DNA of 45,496 nucleotides from a virus: positions 1 through 45,496 of IMG/VR virus record IMGVR_UViG_3300031758_000140; one strand, given 5' to 3'. Under the pieces are notes generated by a model. That model saw nothing but the letters and a program-made list of their open reading frames with translations, was not told the origin of the DNA and did no database searches. Of this stretch, positions 36,693-44,683 are shown in pieces (within the stretch, counting starts at the first letter, position 1; every line of letters starts with the position of its first letter). A program made the position numbers and the translations under genes.

Positions 36693-37117
36693 TGGATGAT
36701 CTTCATCAGAGCTTCAATTTGCTCAGCTGAGATATCCTCTGGTAAAACTTTTTCATCAATCAATACAAGCTCTACCGTGGCTATCTCATCAAGCTTTGCA
36801 TTGACTTCATCCATTTGCTTCTTTCTTTTCTCAATCAGTTCTTGGTTTTCCCCTTCAAACTTTTGGAGACCTTCAGAGTCTTCTTTATTAATAAACTCTT
36901 GGGCTTTTACAGAAAGTTCAATGAACTCCTCAGATGGCAAAGCCATTTCTTCAATAGGCTGCAAGTGCTCTTTAATAACTTGCAGATTCTTGATAACTGC
37001 CTTAGCATAGTTAACTCCCTTTACTGATCTTGTATCACTAAGGGTTTTAAAAATGTTTAAAAATTCTCTGTTAGTAGCGGTGACAAATGCACCATACTTT
37101 TCTTTTGAATTGATCAT
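36689..37117 (-). CDS. Helical hypothetical protein of the tail region
   Basis: Protein of 142 residues, almost entirely helical and rich in Glu and Lys, with a central heptad-like run (QKFEGENQELIEKRKKQMDE) and a C-terminus DISAEQIEALMKII. The outline (an N-terminal helix, an E-rich middle, and an S-x-E-x-I/E end) is like small phage proteins of the DUF1617 type found near tail genes, but I would not assign the family. Its TGA stop overlaps the phosphoesterase ATG (ATGA), so the two are translationally coupled. Function unknown; tail assembly chaperone is one possibility. Confidence 0.5.
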   Translation of the reverse strand: MINSKEKYGAFVTATNREFLNIFKTLSDTRSVKGVNYAKAVIKNLQVIKEHLQPIEEMALPSEEFIELSVKAQEFINKEDSEGLQKFEGENQELIEKRKKQMDEVNAKLDEIATVELVLIDEKVLPEDISAEQIEALMKIIQ

Positions 37118-37141
37118 GATTATTTGGTTTATTTATAAAAA

Positions 37142-38422
37142 TTATTCTGCTGAGTCATAAAGTCTAATCCATCTAGCAACTCCGTTAACTTTAATTTGGA
37201 TTGCCCCAACTTTGTTACCAAGAATTGCTGTTGAACTAGAAACTGAATTAGCACTAGCTGCACCACTAGTACCGACAAAGTTAATAAAAGATTCTCCAGT
37301 ATCAAGTTGTTCAAGCTCTAAAACTGGAATATTTGCTGCGGAATCATCTTGCTTAATATCAAGTGGAGCCGATGGAGATGCATTAGTAATACCTACATAT
37401 CTACTAGTTCCTTTAAGAGTAAGTATTCTCTGAGATACTGCCGAGGCATTATTTCCAAAGAATTCAAAGTCACCAGAAGAACCAGTACCATCATGGTTAC
37501 CAGCATTAAATATTACAGATCCACCTTGGTTAATACCTACTGAATTGCCACCTCTTAGATATAAAGTACCACCTGCATTAGCAGCTGTAGCTGATGCAGC
37601 AATAAGGCTAAGACTTGATGGGGCAATTACATTTGATCCTTGTATTACTTGTGGAGTAGTTCCATTAAGGTAAATATCCTGATTAATGTTAAGATCTCCT
37701 GTATGGAATGTAGTTCCAGGAGTAGTGGCCCCTATAAATACTCTACCACTAGAATTAATGTTGATACCTTCGTTAGAACCATCCCCACTAATCCATGTAG
37801 CTCCGTAAATGTTATATCCATTTACATTAAAGTTAGCACTAGCTGTAGATACGGTAGCTGCAATAGTAATTGTTCCTACTCCATTAGTAACAGTAATATT
37901 TGAACCTGCTGTAAGTGTTCCTAAAATAGGACCAAGACCAGTTCTTCCAATTGGAATTTGTCCATTAGTTGCGGCCCCTAAAGCACTAAGAGCTGCAGAT
38001 CCATTACCTACAATTAATGAGTTAATAGCTAATGTAGTTGCACCTGTACCACCATTAGCTACTGGCAATGTTCCAGTTACATTAGTAGTTAAGCTTACTG
38101 AACTTAAAAATGCAGATGTAGTGTTATTACAAGTAGATAAATCAATGTTTGCTGGATTAACTTGTAAAGTAATATTATTACTAGAAGTTGCAACTGTTAG
38201 CAAGTTGCTAAGAGATTTGATTCCCTTAAAGTTAATAGTATTTTTATCAGTTATGTTTATTACAAGACTTTCACTAGACGTACCTACTGTATTCACACTA
38301 GGAAATAAATCTTGAAGTACAAACTTATTATTACCTGTTGGACTAGTTCTAGCTACTAGTAAGTAGTCTGTACTTACTACACTTGATTTAACTAACGTAT
38401 TTAACGACGAAATAGTAGACAT
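37142..38422 (-). CDS. Fibre protein (head or tail fibre)
   Basis: Protein of 426 residues, rich in Ser, Thr, Asn, Gly and Ala with few charges, as in trimeric beta-structured fibres. Seen: TGTLPVANGGTGATT at 117-130, a motif shared by many phage fibres; repeated short strands such as GSNITVTNGVGTITIAATV and LYLRGGNSVGINQGGSVIF; and a conserved-looking tip, GAIQIKVNGVARWIRLYDSAE. The N-terminal 40 residues (SSLNTLVKSSVVSTDYLLVA) probably attach it to the particle. Likely recognises the host surface (capsule or outer-membrane glycan), though whether it sits on head or tail cannot be told. No chaperone or cleavage domain is seen at its C-terminus. Confidence 0.75.
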   Translation of the reverse strand: MSTISSLNTLVKSSVVSTDYLLVARTSPTGNNKFVLQDLFPSVNTVGTSSESLVINITDKNTINFKGIKSLSNLLTVATSSNNITLQVNPANIDLSTCNNTTSAFLSSVSLTTNVTGTLPVANGGTGATTLAINSLIVGNGSAALSALGAATNGQIPIGRTGLGPILGTLTAGSNITVTNGVGTITIAATVSTASANFNVNGYNIYGATWISGDGSNEGININSSGRVFIGATTPGTTFHTGDLNINQDIYLNGTTPQVIQGSNVIAPSSLSLIAASATAANAGGTLYLRGGNSVGINQGGSVIFNAGNHDGTGSSGDFEFFGNNASAVSQRILTLKGTSRYVGITNASPSAPLDIKQDDSAANIPVLELEQLDTGESFINFVGTSGAASANSVSSSTAILGNKVGAIQIKVNGVARWIRLYDSAE

Positions 38423-38426
38423 GTCT

Positions 38427-39530
38427 TTATATTAAATTTATTGGAAATTCACTCTCTAAAAGTAGTGTTACATTAGATGTAGCAGTTCCTTCTTTAGTAA
38501 GATATATAGTACTAGGATTAACTGTTACTGTTGATGGGGCTACACCTCTAGTAACTGTAGATGTTGCTGTTAAACTTACTATACAGTCTGCACAGTATTT
38601 ATTTGCAAAGTTTAAGAATGTTTCTAAGTAGGTTGTAGGAGTATAAGTAGGAGTTACAAATGTAGCAGCATTTGATGAGTATGCAGTTCCTGTTACACTA
38701 GGATATATTGTAAATCTAGTAGTAGCACTTCCTATTAAATACTCTCCATCCGTTATAGTATGAGTTAATTGTTCTGTTCCTCTAGTTACTATTATTTGGT
38801 AACCTATGTAGTTTAAGAAGTTACCAAGTACGTCTATTTTGCTCGGTTGCAAAAGAACATTACTTACTGTAGGCAAAGTTTCTATATCATCAAATGACAC
38901 TCCTGGAGTGGATGTTCTATTATAAATACAGTTAAGAGCTCTAGAGTCACAATTCTTTTTTTGTAATAGACTTAGAATTAATTCCATTTTAGTTAATTCT
39001 AAGTCACTACATGGTACACCACCAGTAATTTTGTTATAGTATGCAGTAACTTTAGTATTAAAACAGCTCTTAAGATTTTCTAGTACTGTACTATAATCTA
39101 GTTTATTTGCTACAATTGGTACATCTACTGATGTATTACAATCTAATATAGGATTTCCAGAATCTATAGGGATAAGTCTATTTTCTATCCCAGTTACAGA
39201 CATCTTTAAAGCCCCCGTTGAAACCCAACCTGTTTCTGGGGCACATACTGCTACTCCAACTCCTGGGGCAGTAGATCCTACAACTTGATTACTATCTTGA
39301 ATAAATTGCCAATTTGCACCTGAGTCTCTAGAAAATATTGAAAAATAAAAAGTTCCTTCGTAACTAGTATATGAGAAGTAATATATATAAGTAGATCCAT
39401 CCTCTGATAGCCTTATATTTGGTATTACTTCAAAAGTTTGTCTTACAGAGCCATCATATACACTTATCACTGCTCCATCACATGGAGTAGTTGTTCCTTC
39501 AGTTCCACAAACTCTACAAATTTCAGCCAT
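38427..39530 (-). CDS. Fibre-associated protein with an Asp-box motif
   Basis: Protein of 367 residues. Starts with Cys-rich CRVCGTEGTTTPC (CxxC plus a third Cys). Residues 67-74 read SRDSGANW, a match to the Asp-box (BNR) consensus SxDxGxxW found in sialidases and beta-propeller glycan-binding proteins. A Cys-spaced helical segment follows (CSDLELTKMELILSLLQKKN, then CDSRALNC), similar in style to the C-terminal part of the next gene, and a beta/Thr-rich C-terminal third. It lies 4 bp upstream of the fibre gene and 11 bp downstream of the Cys-rich Ig-like gene. Likely part of the fibre or its base. One Asp-box alone does not prove glycan binding. Confidence 0.55.
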   Translation of the reverse strand: MAEICRVCGTEGTTTPCDGAVISVYDGSVRQTFEVIPNIRLSEDGSTYIYYFSYTSYEGTFYFSIFSRDSGANWQFIQDSNQVVGSTAPGVGVAVCAPETGWVSTGALKMSVTGIENRLIPIDSGNPILDCNTSVDVPIVANKLDYSTVLENLKSCFNTKVTAYYNKITGGVPCSDLELTKMELILSLLQKKNCDSRALNCIYNRTSTPGVSFDDIETLPTVSNVLLQPSKIDVLGNFLNYIGYQIIVTRGTEQLTHTITDGEYLIGSATTRFTIYPSVTGTAYSSNAATFVTPTYTPTTYLETFLNFANKYCADCIVSLTATSTVTRGVAPSTVTVNPSTIYLTKEGTATSNVTLLLESEFPINLI

Positions 39531-39541
39531 TAGTTATTGTA

Positions 39542-40021
39542 TTAACAGCCACATGCACATGTTTCAGTGCAAAAGCTTTTAGCTTTATTATATTTATTAA
39601 TAGAATCTTTAATATTAGCAGAACTAAATGCTGCATGTTTAGAACCTTGTATAAGTAGGTTTATCTTTTGTGCAGTTCTTAAATCTTCATCACATCTATC
39701 ACATTGACATGTGCAGGCAATTGCTCTTTCTACCAATCCTGCTATACAACAATCTATTTCTGCAGTTCCTACTGCATATCCAGTTTCTCCAGTACTTAAA
39801 GTTATGCTTATAACCCCATTAAAATCTTCACCTACTGCTACGGATGATAAGCTCCAAGTTAATACATCACTTGCATCAGAAGCAATAGTGCCACTTGGTT
39901 CAGTAGTTCCAGTAGTATAATTATAATAAGTAAGAGAATCACTTGTAGGAATTCCACTTACTATGGCTGTTAGATTCTTAGAATCTGGAGAAATAGTTAC
40001 TGATTCAATTACAGCTGGCAT
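39542..40021 (-). CDS. Ig-like domain protein with Cys-rich C-terminus
   Basis: Protein of 159 residues. Residues 1-88 are beta-rich and look like an immunoglobulin-like or fibronectin-like domain (ESVTISPDSKNLTAIVSGIP; NGVISITLSTGETGYAVG). The C-terminal 70 residues hold ten Cys: a pair at 91-92, a cluster at 103, 105, 107 and 110, and a terminal cluster at 151, 155, 157 and 159. A helical stretch lies between (RTAQKINLLIQGSKHAAFSS). This could bind metal or form disulphides in the mature particle. It is the first gene after a terminator hairpin and starts the fibre sub-cluster. Probably a head-fibre or decoration protein; function inferred from context. Confidence 0.5.
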   Translation of the reverse strand: MPAVIESVTISPDSKNLTAIVSGIPTSDSLTYYNYTTGTTEPSGTIASDASDVLTWSLSSVAVGEDFNGVISITLSTGETGYAVGTAEIDCCIAGLVERAIACTCQCDRCDEDLRTAQKINLLIQGSKHAAFSSANIKDSINKYNKAKSFCTETCACGC

Positions 40022-40048
40022 TAGCTTATAGTTTTTGTAAAGATAAGA

Positions 40049-40076
40049 AAAAGTAGGGGATTGCTCCCCTACTTTT
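40049..40076 (-). terminator. Terminator after the decoration-type gene
   Basis: A 12-bp perfect stem (40049-40060 with 40065-40076) with a 4-nt loop, followed on the minus strand by a T run (complement of 40048-40052). It lies in the 68-bp gap between the 336-residue structural gene and the Cys-rich gene, so it would end or attenuate transcripts of the capsid sub-cluster before the fibre genes. Confidence 0.85.
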
Positions 40077-40089
40077 CAATTTAATTAGA

Positions 40090-41100
40090 TTAGAATATCT
40101 GCTCTGAATCAGTACCACCAGTAAATCCAAATACTGTAGCTACTTCAGTACCAGTAGCAGCTGCAGCGTAAGCAAGAGCAGTGCTACTAGCTCCAAAGTA
40201 AATTTTAACAGTATTCAATTCTCCTGCACGAGCAATTCCTGTAGAACTTGGCCAATCGTGTTCATACTGAATTTCAAGTACATCATACTTGTAACCAGCT
40301 TGAGCAAAAGTTGGGAAGTTGAATGGGAAGTACATACGGTTGAAGTTACCGTAGCGAGCACGTTGAGCTTTTTCAGCAGACAAAGCTTGTACATAGTTGC
40401 TAGAAGCATTAGTGCGAGAAGCGGTTACTGTACCAAAAGCACCTGTACCATCTGAGTAATTAGATGTAACATCGAATTCAACTCCATAGTGACGAGCAGT
40501 AATTGCACATCCTGAAGCTCCATTGTCTGTAGCACTAAAAATTGCATTCAATGTTTTGTTGTTAGCAATTGCAGAAGTAAGGGCAGTAGTAAGAGCAGTT
40601 TCACTACCAGCAGCAAGTTCAACATTGAAAATCATACGACCTGCGGAAAAGTTTCCAACTAATGGGAAAGCATAACCACCACCACTTAAATCCAAAGTAC
40701 CATCGGTAGGATCTACATAGTGCTCATAAGCAGTAGGAGCAGTACGAAGTGCAATACGAATCATAACACTTTTAGTAGAAGTAGCTCCAAAATCTACAGT
40801 TTGAGTAGCAGTTGTTGGAACTACAGAAGTCCATTCACGATAGTTGATTCTTTTGATAAGGTCAGTATCAATGATTGGAGTAGCAATAGGATTACCACTA
40901 GGCATAGTTTGGAGAATTTGAATTCTTTTTGCATTCCAAACTCCAGCGGTACGAAGTGCTGTAACAAAGTTTGTAGAAGAATCTACATTCCATACTGAAA
41001 ACTGCGATACGTTTGCTGCAGCATTGTTAGCAAAAGTAGTCGTAGAAATCATATCAGGATTATTTACTACAAATACCTGATTTAAATTTTGAGGTGCCAT
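40090..41100 (-). CDS. Structural protein, auxiliary capsid/decoration candidate
   Basis: Protein of 336 residues, Ala/Thr/Ser-rich and beta-dominated, with no enzyme motif. Seen: an N-terminal arm MAPQNLNQVFVVNNPDMIST; a strand-rich middle (VMIRIALRTAPTAYEHYVDP); a helix TALTSAIANNKTL; and FNRMYFPFNFPTF near 265. Codon choice is richer in G/C-ending codons than in the fibre and muzzle genes, like the major capsid gene, which suggests high expression. It has its own terminator directly downstream. Abundance signs plus its place in the capsid cluster suggest an auxiliary capsid or collar protein. Its exact counterpart in characterised crAss-like virions is not established here. Confidence 0.55.
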   Translation of the reverse strand: MAPQNLNQVFVVNNPDMISTTTFANNAAANVSQFSVWNVDSSTNFVTALRTAGVWNAKRIQILQTMPSGNPIATPIIDTDLIKRINYREWTSVVPTTATQTVDFGATSTKSVMIRIALRTAPTAYEHYVDPTDGTLDLSGGGYAFPLVGNFSAGRMIFNVELAAGSETALTTALTSAIANNKTLNAIFSATDNGASGCAITARHYGVEFDVTSNYSDGTGAFGTVTASRTNASSNYVQALSAEKAQRARYGNFNRMYFPFNFPTFAQAGYKYDVLEIQYEHDWPSSTGIARAGELNTVKIYFGASSTALAYAAAATGTEVATVFGFTGGTDSEQIF

Positions 41101-41135
41101 TTTTAATTAATTTAGGCGTTAAACATTGATTTTAG

Positions 41136-42305
41136 TTATTCACTTTCAAATGTTTCCATTGATTGTGACTGATACCTTTGGGACTCAATGCCCTCAAGTA
41201 TGCTCTTTACAGCCATTTCAACAATCTCATCATGGGTATGGATAGGGAGTTCACATCCTGTTCCTGTGGTTAATGATATGTCTTTTGGCTTTCTAATATA
41301 GTTAATAAATACTGTGGGGATAACAAAAGTGTCATCCGTATGCAGATCTATATAATTTTCTCTTATTGTATAGATAGGAGCTCTGTAATCTGTGATATTA
41401 AATGGATCTTCCATCATAATAATAATATCATCATGTTGTGCATATTTACAAAAACTCAATCTTTTAGATGCAGTTGGAGCTGTCCTTTGCAACATATCTT
41501 GGCTGTTAACCAATGTATTAATACTCTGATAAATAGGATTAGACATTCCCTCATTTGCATTTATCCATGTTAATCTTAGATAGTATCCTGTAGCAGGATC
41601 TGTATCAAATGGAGTTATCTTTTGTAGATATATTGTATTGCTATCTACAGTAGCACTTTCTTGTGCAGTATCATCTAAATTACCAGTTCTAAAATCATTT
41701 ATTGCTACTTTTAATCCTGGGATATTGAAGTATGTATTTTGATTAATTAGAAGATCTCTGGTTATTTCCTCTCCTAATGGAGTGTTAGTTACTTGAATAA
41801 ACATATTAGACGGGGTATCCCATCTTTCTATTTGAGTTAGAAAAAATCCTCTTTCTGGAGGAGTAAGATCTAATTTAACTATGTTTATACTTTGATTCTG
41901 AGGAATATAGTTAGTAAATATTGAAGTGTTGCAGTTGTAGTATACTTCTGCAGTAATATTTACTAGGAACATATAATCTAGAGGAAGAGTATACCTATCT
42001 ACATATATGTTGCTATAGTTACCAGTATATATGTATCTCCCTAAACCATCAGATAAATAGCCATAACTAATTGTACTACCATCTTGTCTAGTAACAAGAT
42101 GCTTTAAATCATCTATCCTTTTCTGAGACTGTTCAAAGCCTTTACCCTGTCTATTAGAACTAGGATTATATCTTTGCTTTATGAATCTCATAGTAGCAAG
42201 ATTTAGCTCATAGTCAATTTCTTCAGGTAGAAGGTTGTCAGCCTGAAAGGATGCAAGTTTTTGCACCCCCAGGTTGACAGCTATATGCATCTCGTTTACA
42301 GTCAT
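41136..42305 (-). CDS. Conserved structural protein, head-tail adaptor-like
   Basis: Protein of 389 residues. The N-terminal segment (VNLGVQKLASFQADNLLPEE, then IDYELNLATMRFIKQRY) followed by GFEQSQKRIDDLKHLV is a helical pattern I associate with a conserved crAss-like virion protein and, more loosely, with connector proteins. The rest is beta-rich with many Tyr/Asn and a C-terminal helix EIVEMAVKSILEGIESQRYQ. ATG 42305 directly follows the upstream stop (TAAATG), so translation is coupled. Role assigned from position between capsid and decoration genes; no catalytic motif. Confidence 0.55.
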   Translation of the reverse strand: MTVNEMHIAVNLGVQKLASFQADNLLPEEIDYELNLATMRFIKQRYNPSSNRQGKGFEQSQKRIDDLKHLVTRQDGSTISYGYLSDGLGRYIYTGNYSNIYVDRYTLPLDYMFLVNITAEVYYNCNTSIFTNYIPQNQSINIVKLDLTPPERGFFLTQIERWDTPSNMFIQVTNTPLGEEITRDLLINQNTYFNIPGLKVAINDFRTGNLDDTAQESATVDSNTIYLQKITPFDTDPATGYYLRLTWINANEGMSNPIYQSINTLVNSQDMLQRTAPTASKRLSFCKYAQHDDIIIMMEDPFNITDYRAPIYTIRENYIDLHTDDTFVIPTVFINYIRKPKDISLTTGTGCELPIHTHDEIVEMAVKSILEGIESQRYQSQSMETFESE

Positions 42306-43112
42306 TTATATCACTTCTTGGAGTCTAGCTCTCATGATATTTACTTGACCTGAGTTTTTCTTATTTTTGAAATATACGATTGCATCTTTGATATCCTCTC
42401 CGATAGTCTCATCTTCATAGATTAGTTGGTTTCCAATCTTACGAAGAACTGACTTTTCAACCATAGTTTCAATTTCAGCTCTCAATTCAAGGTTATCATC
42501 TAGACTATATTTTAAAAACCTTTCTGGATTCTTTTCTTTATAGTCATACAAGTTATTCTCAAGTTCAATAGCTGAAAGTCTTTCTGGGTCTGTTCCCATA
42601 AGAACTCTAGTCAGCATTTTAACCTTATCCATGTTGCCACTGAGTTTGATAAACTCCTTGTCAGCATCTTTCTTAACTTGTACCTTTTCGTTCTTCTTCA
42701 ACAAGTCCTTTTGTGGGTCATAAATATAGAACTTTTTAGCTGGATCTGTATTCATTTCTTCTTCAGAAATAGCTACTTGTCTATGTTTCATGCACCATTT
42801 CCAGTAAATGTAGTCCATTGGACTTACTGGGGTACCATCATCATGGGTACCAATGTTCAATTCAACTCCCTCAAAAGGCACTTTTAAGCTAAGGCTAGCC
42901 CAAAAGTCTTTAGTTTTTGCTGGCCAATCTTGGTGAGTTGCTGGAACATCTACAATTCCTTTCAATAATTTAGCTTCTTCTTCTCCATCTACTCCTTTGA
43001 GTGGGAGACGATCTACGAAAATAGATCCGATTTTAACTTTAGCTCCAGCTCTAATCTCCTTTGGAAGGTGGTTTAGAACCTCTTTTCTTCTAATAAAAAT
43101 TTTTTTATCCAT
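42306..43112 (-). CDS. Conserved hypothetical protein downstream of the major capsid gene
   Basis: Protein of 268 residues. Mixed fold: a beta-rich first half (GAKVKIGSIFVDRLPLKGVD; ASLSLKVPFEGVELNIGTHD) and a helical, charged second half (DDNLELRAEIETMVEKSVLR, then AIVYFKNKKNSGQVNIMRARL). No enzyme motif, signal or membrane segment. It is separated from the major capsid gene by a terminator hairpin, so its expression is probably set lower than capsid. Genes at this place in crAss-like phages are conserved virion or assembly genes; I cannot name a function. Confidence 0.5.
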   Translation of the reverse strand: MDKKIFIRRKEVLNHLPKEIRAGAKVKIGSIFVDRLPLKGVDGEEEAKLLKGIVDVPATHQDWPAKTKDFWASLSLKVPFEGVELNIGTHDDGTPVSPMDYIYWKWCMKHRQVAISEEEMNTDPAKKFYIYDPQKDLLKKNEKVQVKKDADKEFIKLSGNMDKVKMLTRVLMGTDPERLSAIELENNLYDYKEKNPERFLKYSLDDNLELRAEIETMVEKSVLRKIGNQLIYEDETIGEDIKDAIVYFKNKKNSGQVNIMRARLQEVI

Positions 43113-43139
43113 AATAGTGTTCTTTTTGTTTTAGTTAAG

Positions 43140-43162
43140 CCTAGGAGAAAGAATAACCTAGG
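43140..43162. other. Twin CCTAGG inverted repeat in the capsid 3' gap
   Basis: Two copies of the self-complementary hexamer CCTAGG (43140-43145 and 43157-43162) flank an 11-nt purine-rich spacer in the 109-bp gap downstream of the capsid terminator. They can form a 6-bp hairpin in RNA, or could be two protein-binding half-sites. It lies 28 bp upstream of the next start codon. Function not known; possibly an RNA processing or leader structure. Confidence 0.35.
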
Positions 43163-43173
43163 GTTTTATGTTT

Positions 43174-43202
43174 AAAAGGGGGGAATGGTTACCCCCCTTT
43201 TT
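43174..43202 (-). terminator. Terminator/attenuator after the major capsid gene
   Basis: A 10-bp perfect stem (43174-43183 with 43192-43201) with six consecutive G:C pairs and an 8-nt loop, beginning 20 bp after the capsid stop codon. The minus-strand T tract is short (four T, then A), so read-through into the next structural gene is expected. It could protect the capsid mRNA 3' end and reduce downstream expression. Confidence 0.8.
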
Positions 43203-43221
43203 AATGCAAACCAAATAAAAA

Positions 43222-44646
43222 TTACGATGCATTACATTGAAGGTCCAAACTAGTATCGAAGCGACGAAGCAAGATACCAGCGGTCTTCAACATATGAACA
43301 GAAGCACCGTCTATATCACTAGCTCTAGTGTCAGTTTCAGTAAATCCTTTTGGAACTACTGAACCTGCTACACACCAACGGAGCATTTCACGACCTTTTT
43401 TGTTTACCATCTGAAGGTTATTCTCACCATCATAAGTAGACTGGTCAACAAACACCATACGATAAGACTCGAGTGGAAGACCAGATACTGGGTGCTTCTT
43501 AGAAGCTTGAGCCACAGGACCGTGATCAAACAAAGGAGACTTAACTACATTTACTTTATGACCATCTACGTGCTCATAAGTAGTGAAGTAACCAGTAATA
43601 CCCAAATTACGACCAGAACCAGTGATAAAGGTTGGCTGAGTAGTTTGAAGGTAAGAATTAGCAGAGTAGTAAGACTTAAGTGCACGGTCAAATTCACGAG
43701 CACCACCGATACCAGTGTACAAAGTCACTTGCTTATCAGTTGCATCAGTCATACCATAGAACAAATCACCGATAGTCTCCTCAAGTTTAGCTTGAGTAAG
43801 AGTAGAGTAAGTGTCCTTATTAATGATTTGCTCAAGCAAACCAGGACCTGAGATTACAGGTTGGCCGTTTTCATCGAGCATAGTAGAAGTACCAGATGCA
43901 TCGTGAGTTTTCTGACCATACCAGTAGTACATTTCACACTCTTCTTTAAACTTAAGCATGTGACGGTACTCTTCGTAATCCATCCACAACTTAGTCTTAG
44001 AACCTTCTTTCAAAGGCAATTCGAACTGAGCTACATAATCTTTAGCGTTACCAGAGAAGTGGTAAGACTTACGTACAGTACCAATCTTAGAACGAACAAG
44101 ACCTGGAGCAGTCCAGTTAGATGCATTACCACGTGAGAAGTCAATACCCACGTTAGCATACAACATACCCCAAAGGGCACCTGGAGAACAATCAGCAACA
44201 GTTACATTAGGAGTATCAGGAGATACAATCTTCAAAGTGTATTTCCAACCTGCACCATCAGCTACTGGTTCGTTCATAATACGAACAAGAGCACCAGACT
44301 GAGATACCAAAGTGTAAGGGAAAATGAACCACTTATCAGGGAAAGTAAGAGTGAAAGGTGCTCCTCCTGCACCTACAACTGCTGCAGGAGCTGCTGAGAT
44401 AACAGGACGAACATTAATTTCGTGTGTTTTCACACGGTATTCGTACTCATAACGGTCAATTGAGCGAGTATTACCAACACCTTCTGTCAAGAAAGACAAC
44501 GGGAATTTTTTCTCCTCACGACCAGCCAAATGAGTAATAATCGGAGAGAGCTCCGCTGGACGTTCCATAAGTGCATTAACCAACGAGTTAGTGTCAGTCA
44601 TTTGAGCATCATTATAGTAGGTCTTAAGTACTTGCATTAGTGCCAT
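43222..44646 (-). CDS. Major capsid protein, HK97-fold, crAss-like
   Basis: Protein of 474 residues, within the usual size of crAss-like major capsid proteins (about 490). Seen: an N-terminal arm MALMQVLKTYYNDAQMTDTN, then LMERPAELSPIITHLAGREEKKFPLS; EYEYRVKTHEINVRP; WMDYEEYRHMLKFKEECEMY in the long-helix region; GPGLLEQIINKD; VTLYTGIGGAREFD; and a C-terminal RFDTSLDLQCNAS. The protein has no cleavage site that I can identify. It is preceded by the scaffold-like gene (37-bp gap) and followed by a strong hairpin. Codon choice, with many G/C-ending codons compared with neighbours, fits the most abundant virion protein. It forms the icosahedral shell. Confidence 0.88.
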   Translation of the reverse strand: MALMQVLKTYYNDAQMTDTNSLVNALMERPAELSPIITHLAGREEKKFPLSFLTEGVGNTRSIDRYEYEYRVKTHEINVRPVISAAPAAVVGAGGAPFTLTFPDKWFIFPYTLVSQSGALVRIMNEPVADGAGWKYTLKIVSPDTPNVTVADCSPGALWGMLYANVGIDFSRGNASNWTAPGLVRSKIGTVRKSYHFSGNAKDYVAQFELPLKEGSKTKLWMDYEEYRHMLKFKEECEMYYWYGQKTHDASGTSTMLDENGQPVISGPGLLEQIINKDTYSTLTQAKLEETIGDLFYGMTDATDKQVTLYTGIGGAREFDRALKSYYSANSYLQTTQPTFITGSGRNLGITGYFTTYEHVDGHKVNVVKSPLFDHGPVAQASKKHPVSGLPLESYRMVFVDQSTYDGENNLQMVNKKGREMLRWCVAGSVVPKGFTETDTRASDIDGASVHMLKTAGILLRRFDTSLDLQCNAS

Positions 44647-44683
44647 GATCTATATAATTTTAAAAGTTAATTGTTGTTTGAGT

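Noticed and set aside
37809-38315. Plus-strand open frame opposite the fibre gene
   Set aside because: Val/Pro/Leu repetition mirrors the Asn/Thr/Gly-rich fibre sequence on the other strand; no independent coding signal.
37142-40021. Diversity-generating retroelement acting on the fibre genes
   Set aside because: No reverse transcriptase gene and no template/variable repeat pair seen in the window.
40022-40048. Bacteroidota-type promoter -7 box (TATCTTTA on the minus strand) before the Cys-rich gene
   Set aside because: The box is imperfect and no -33 TTTG element lies at suitable distance; the stretch is better explained as the terminator tail and leader.
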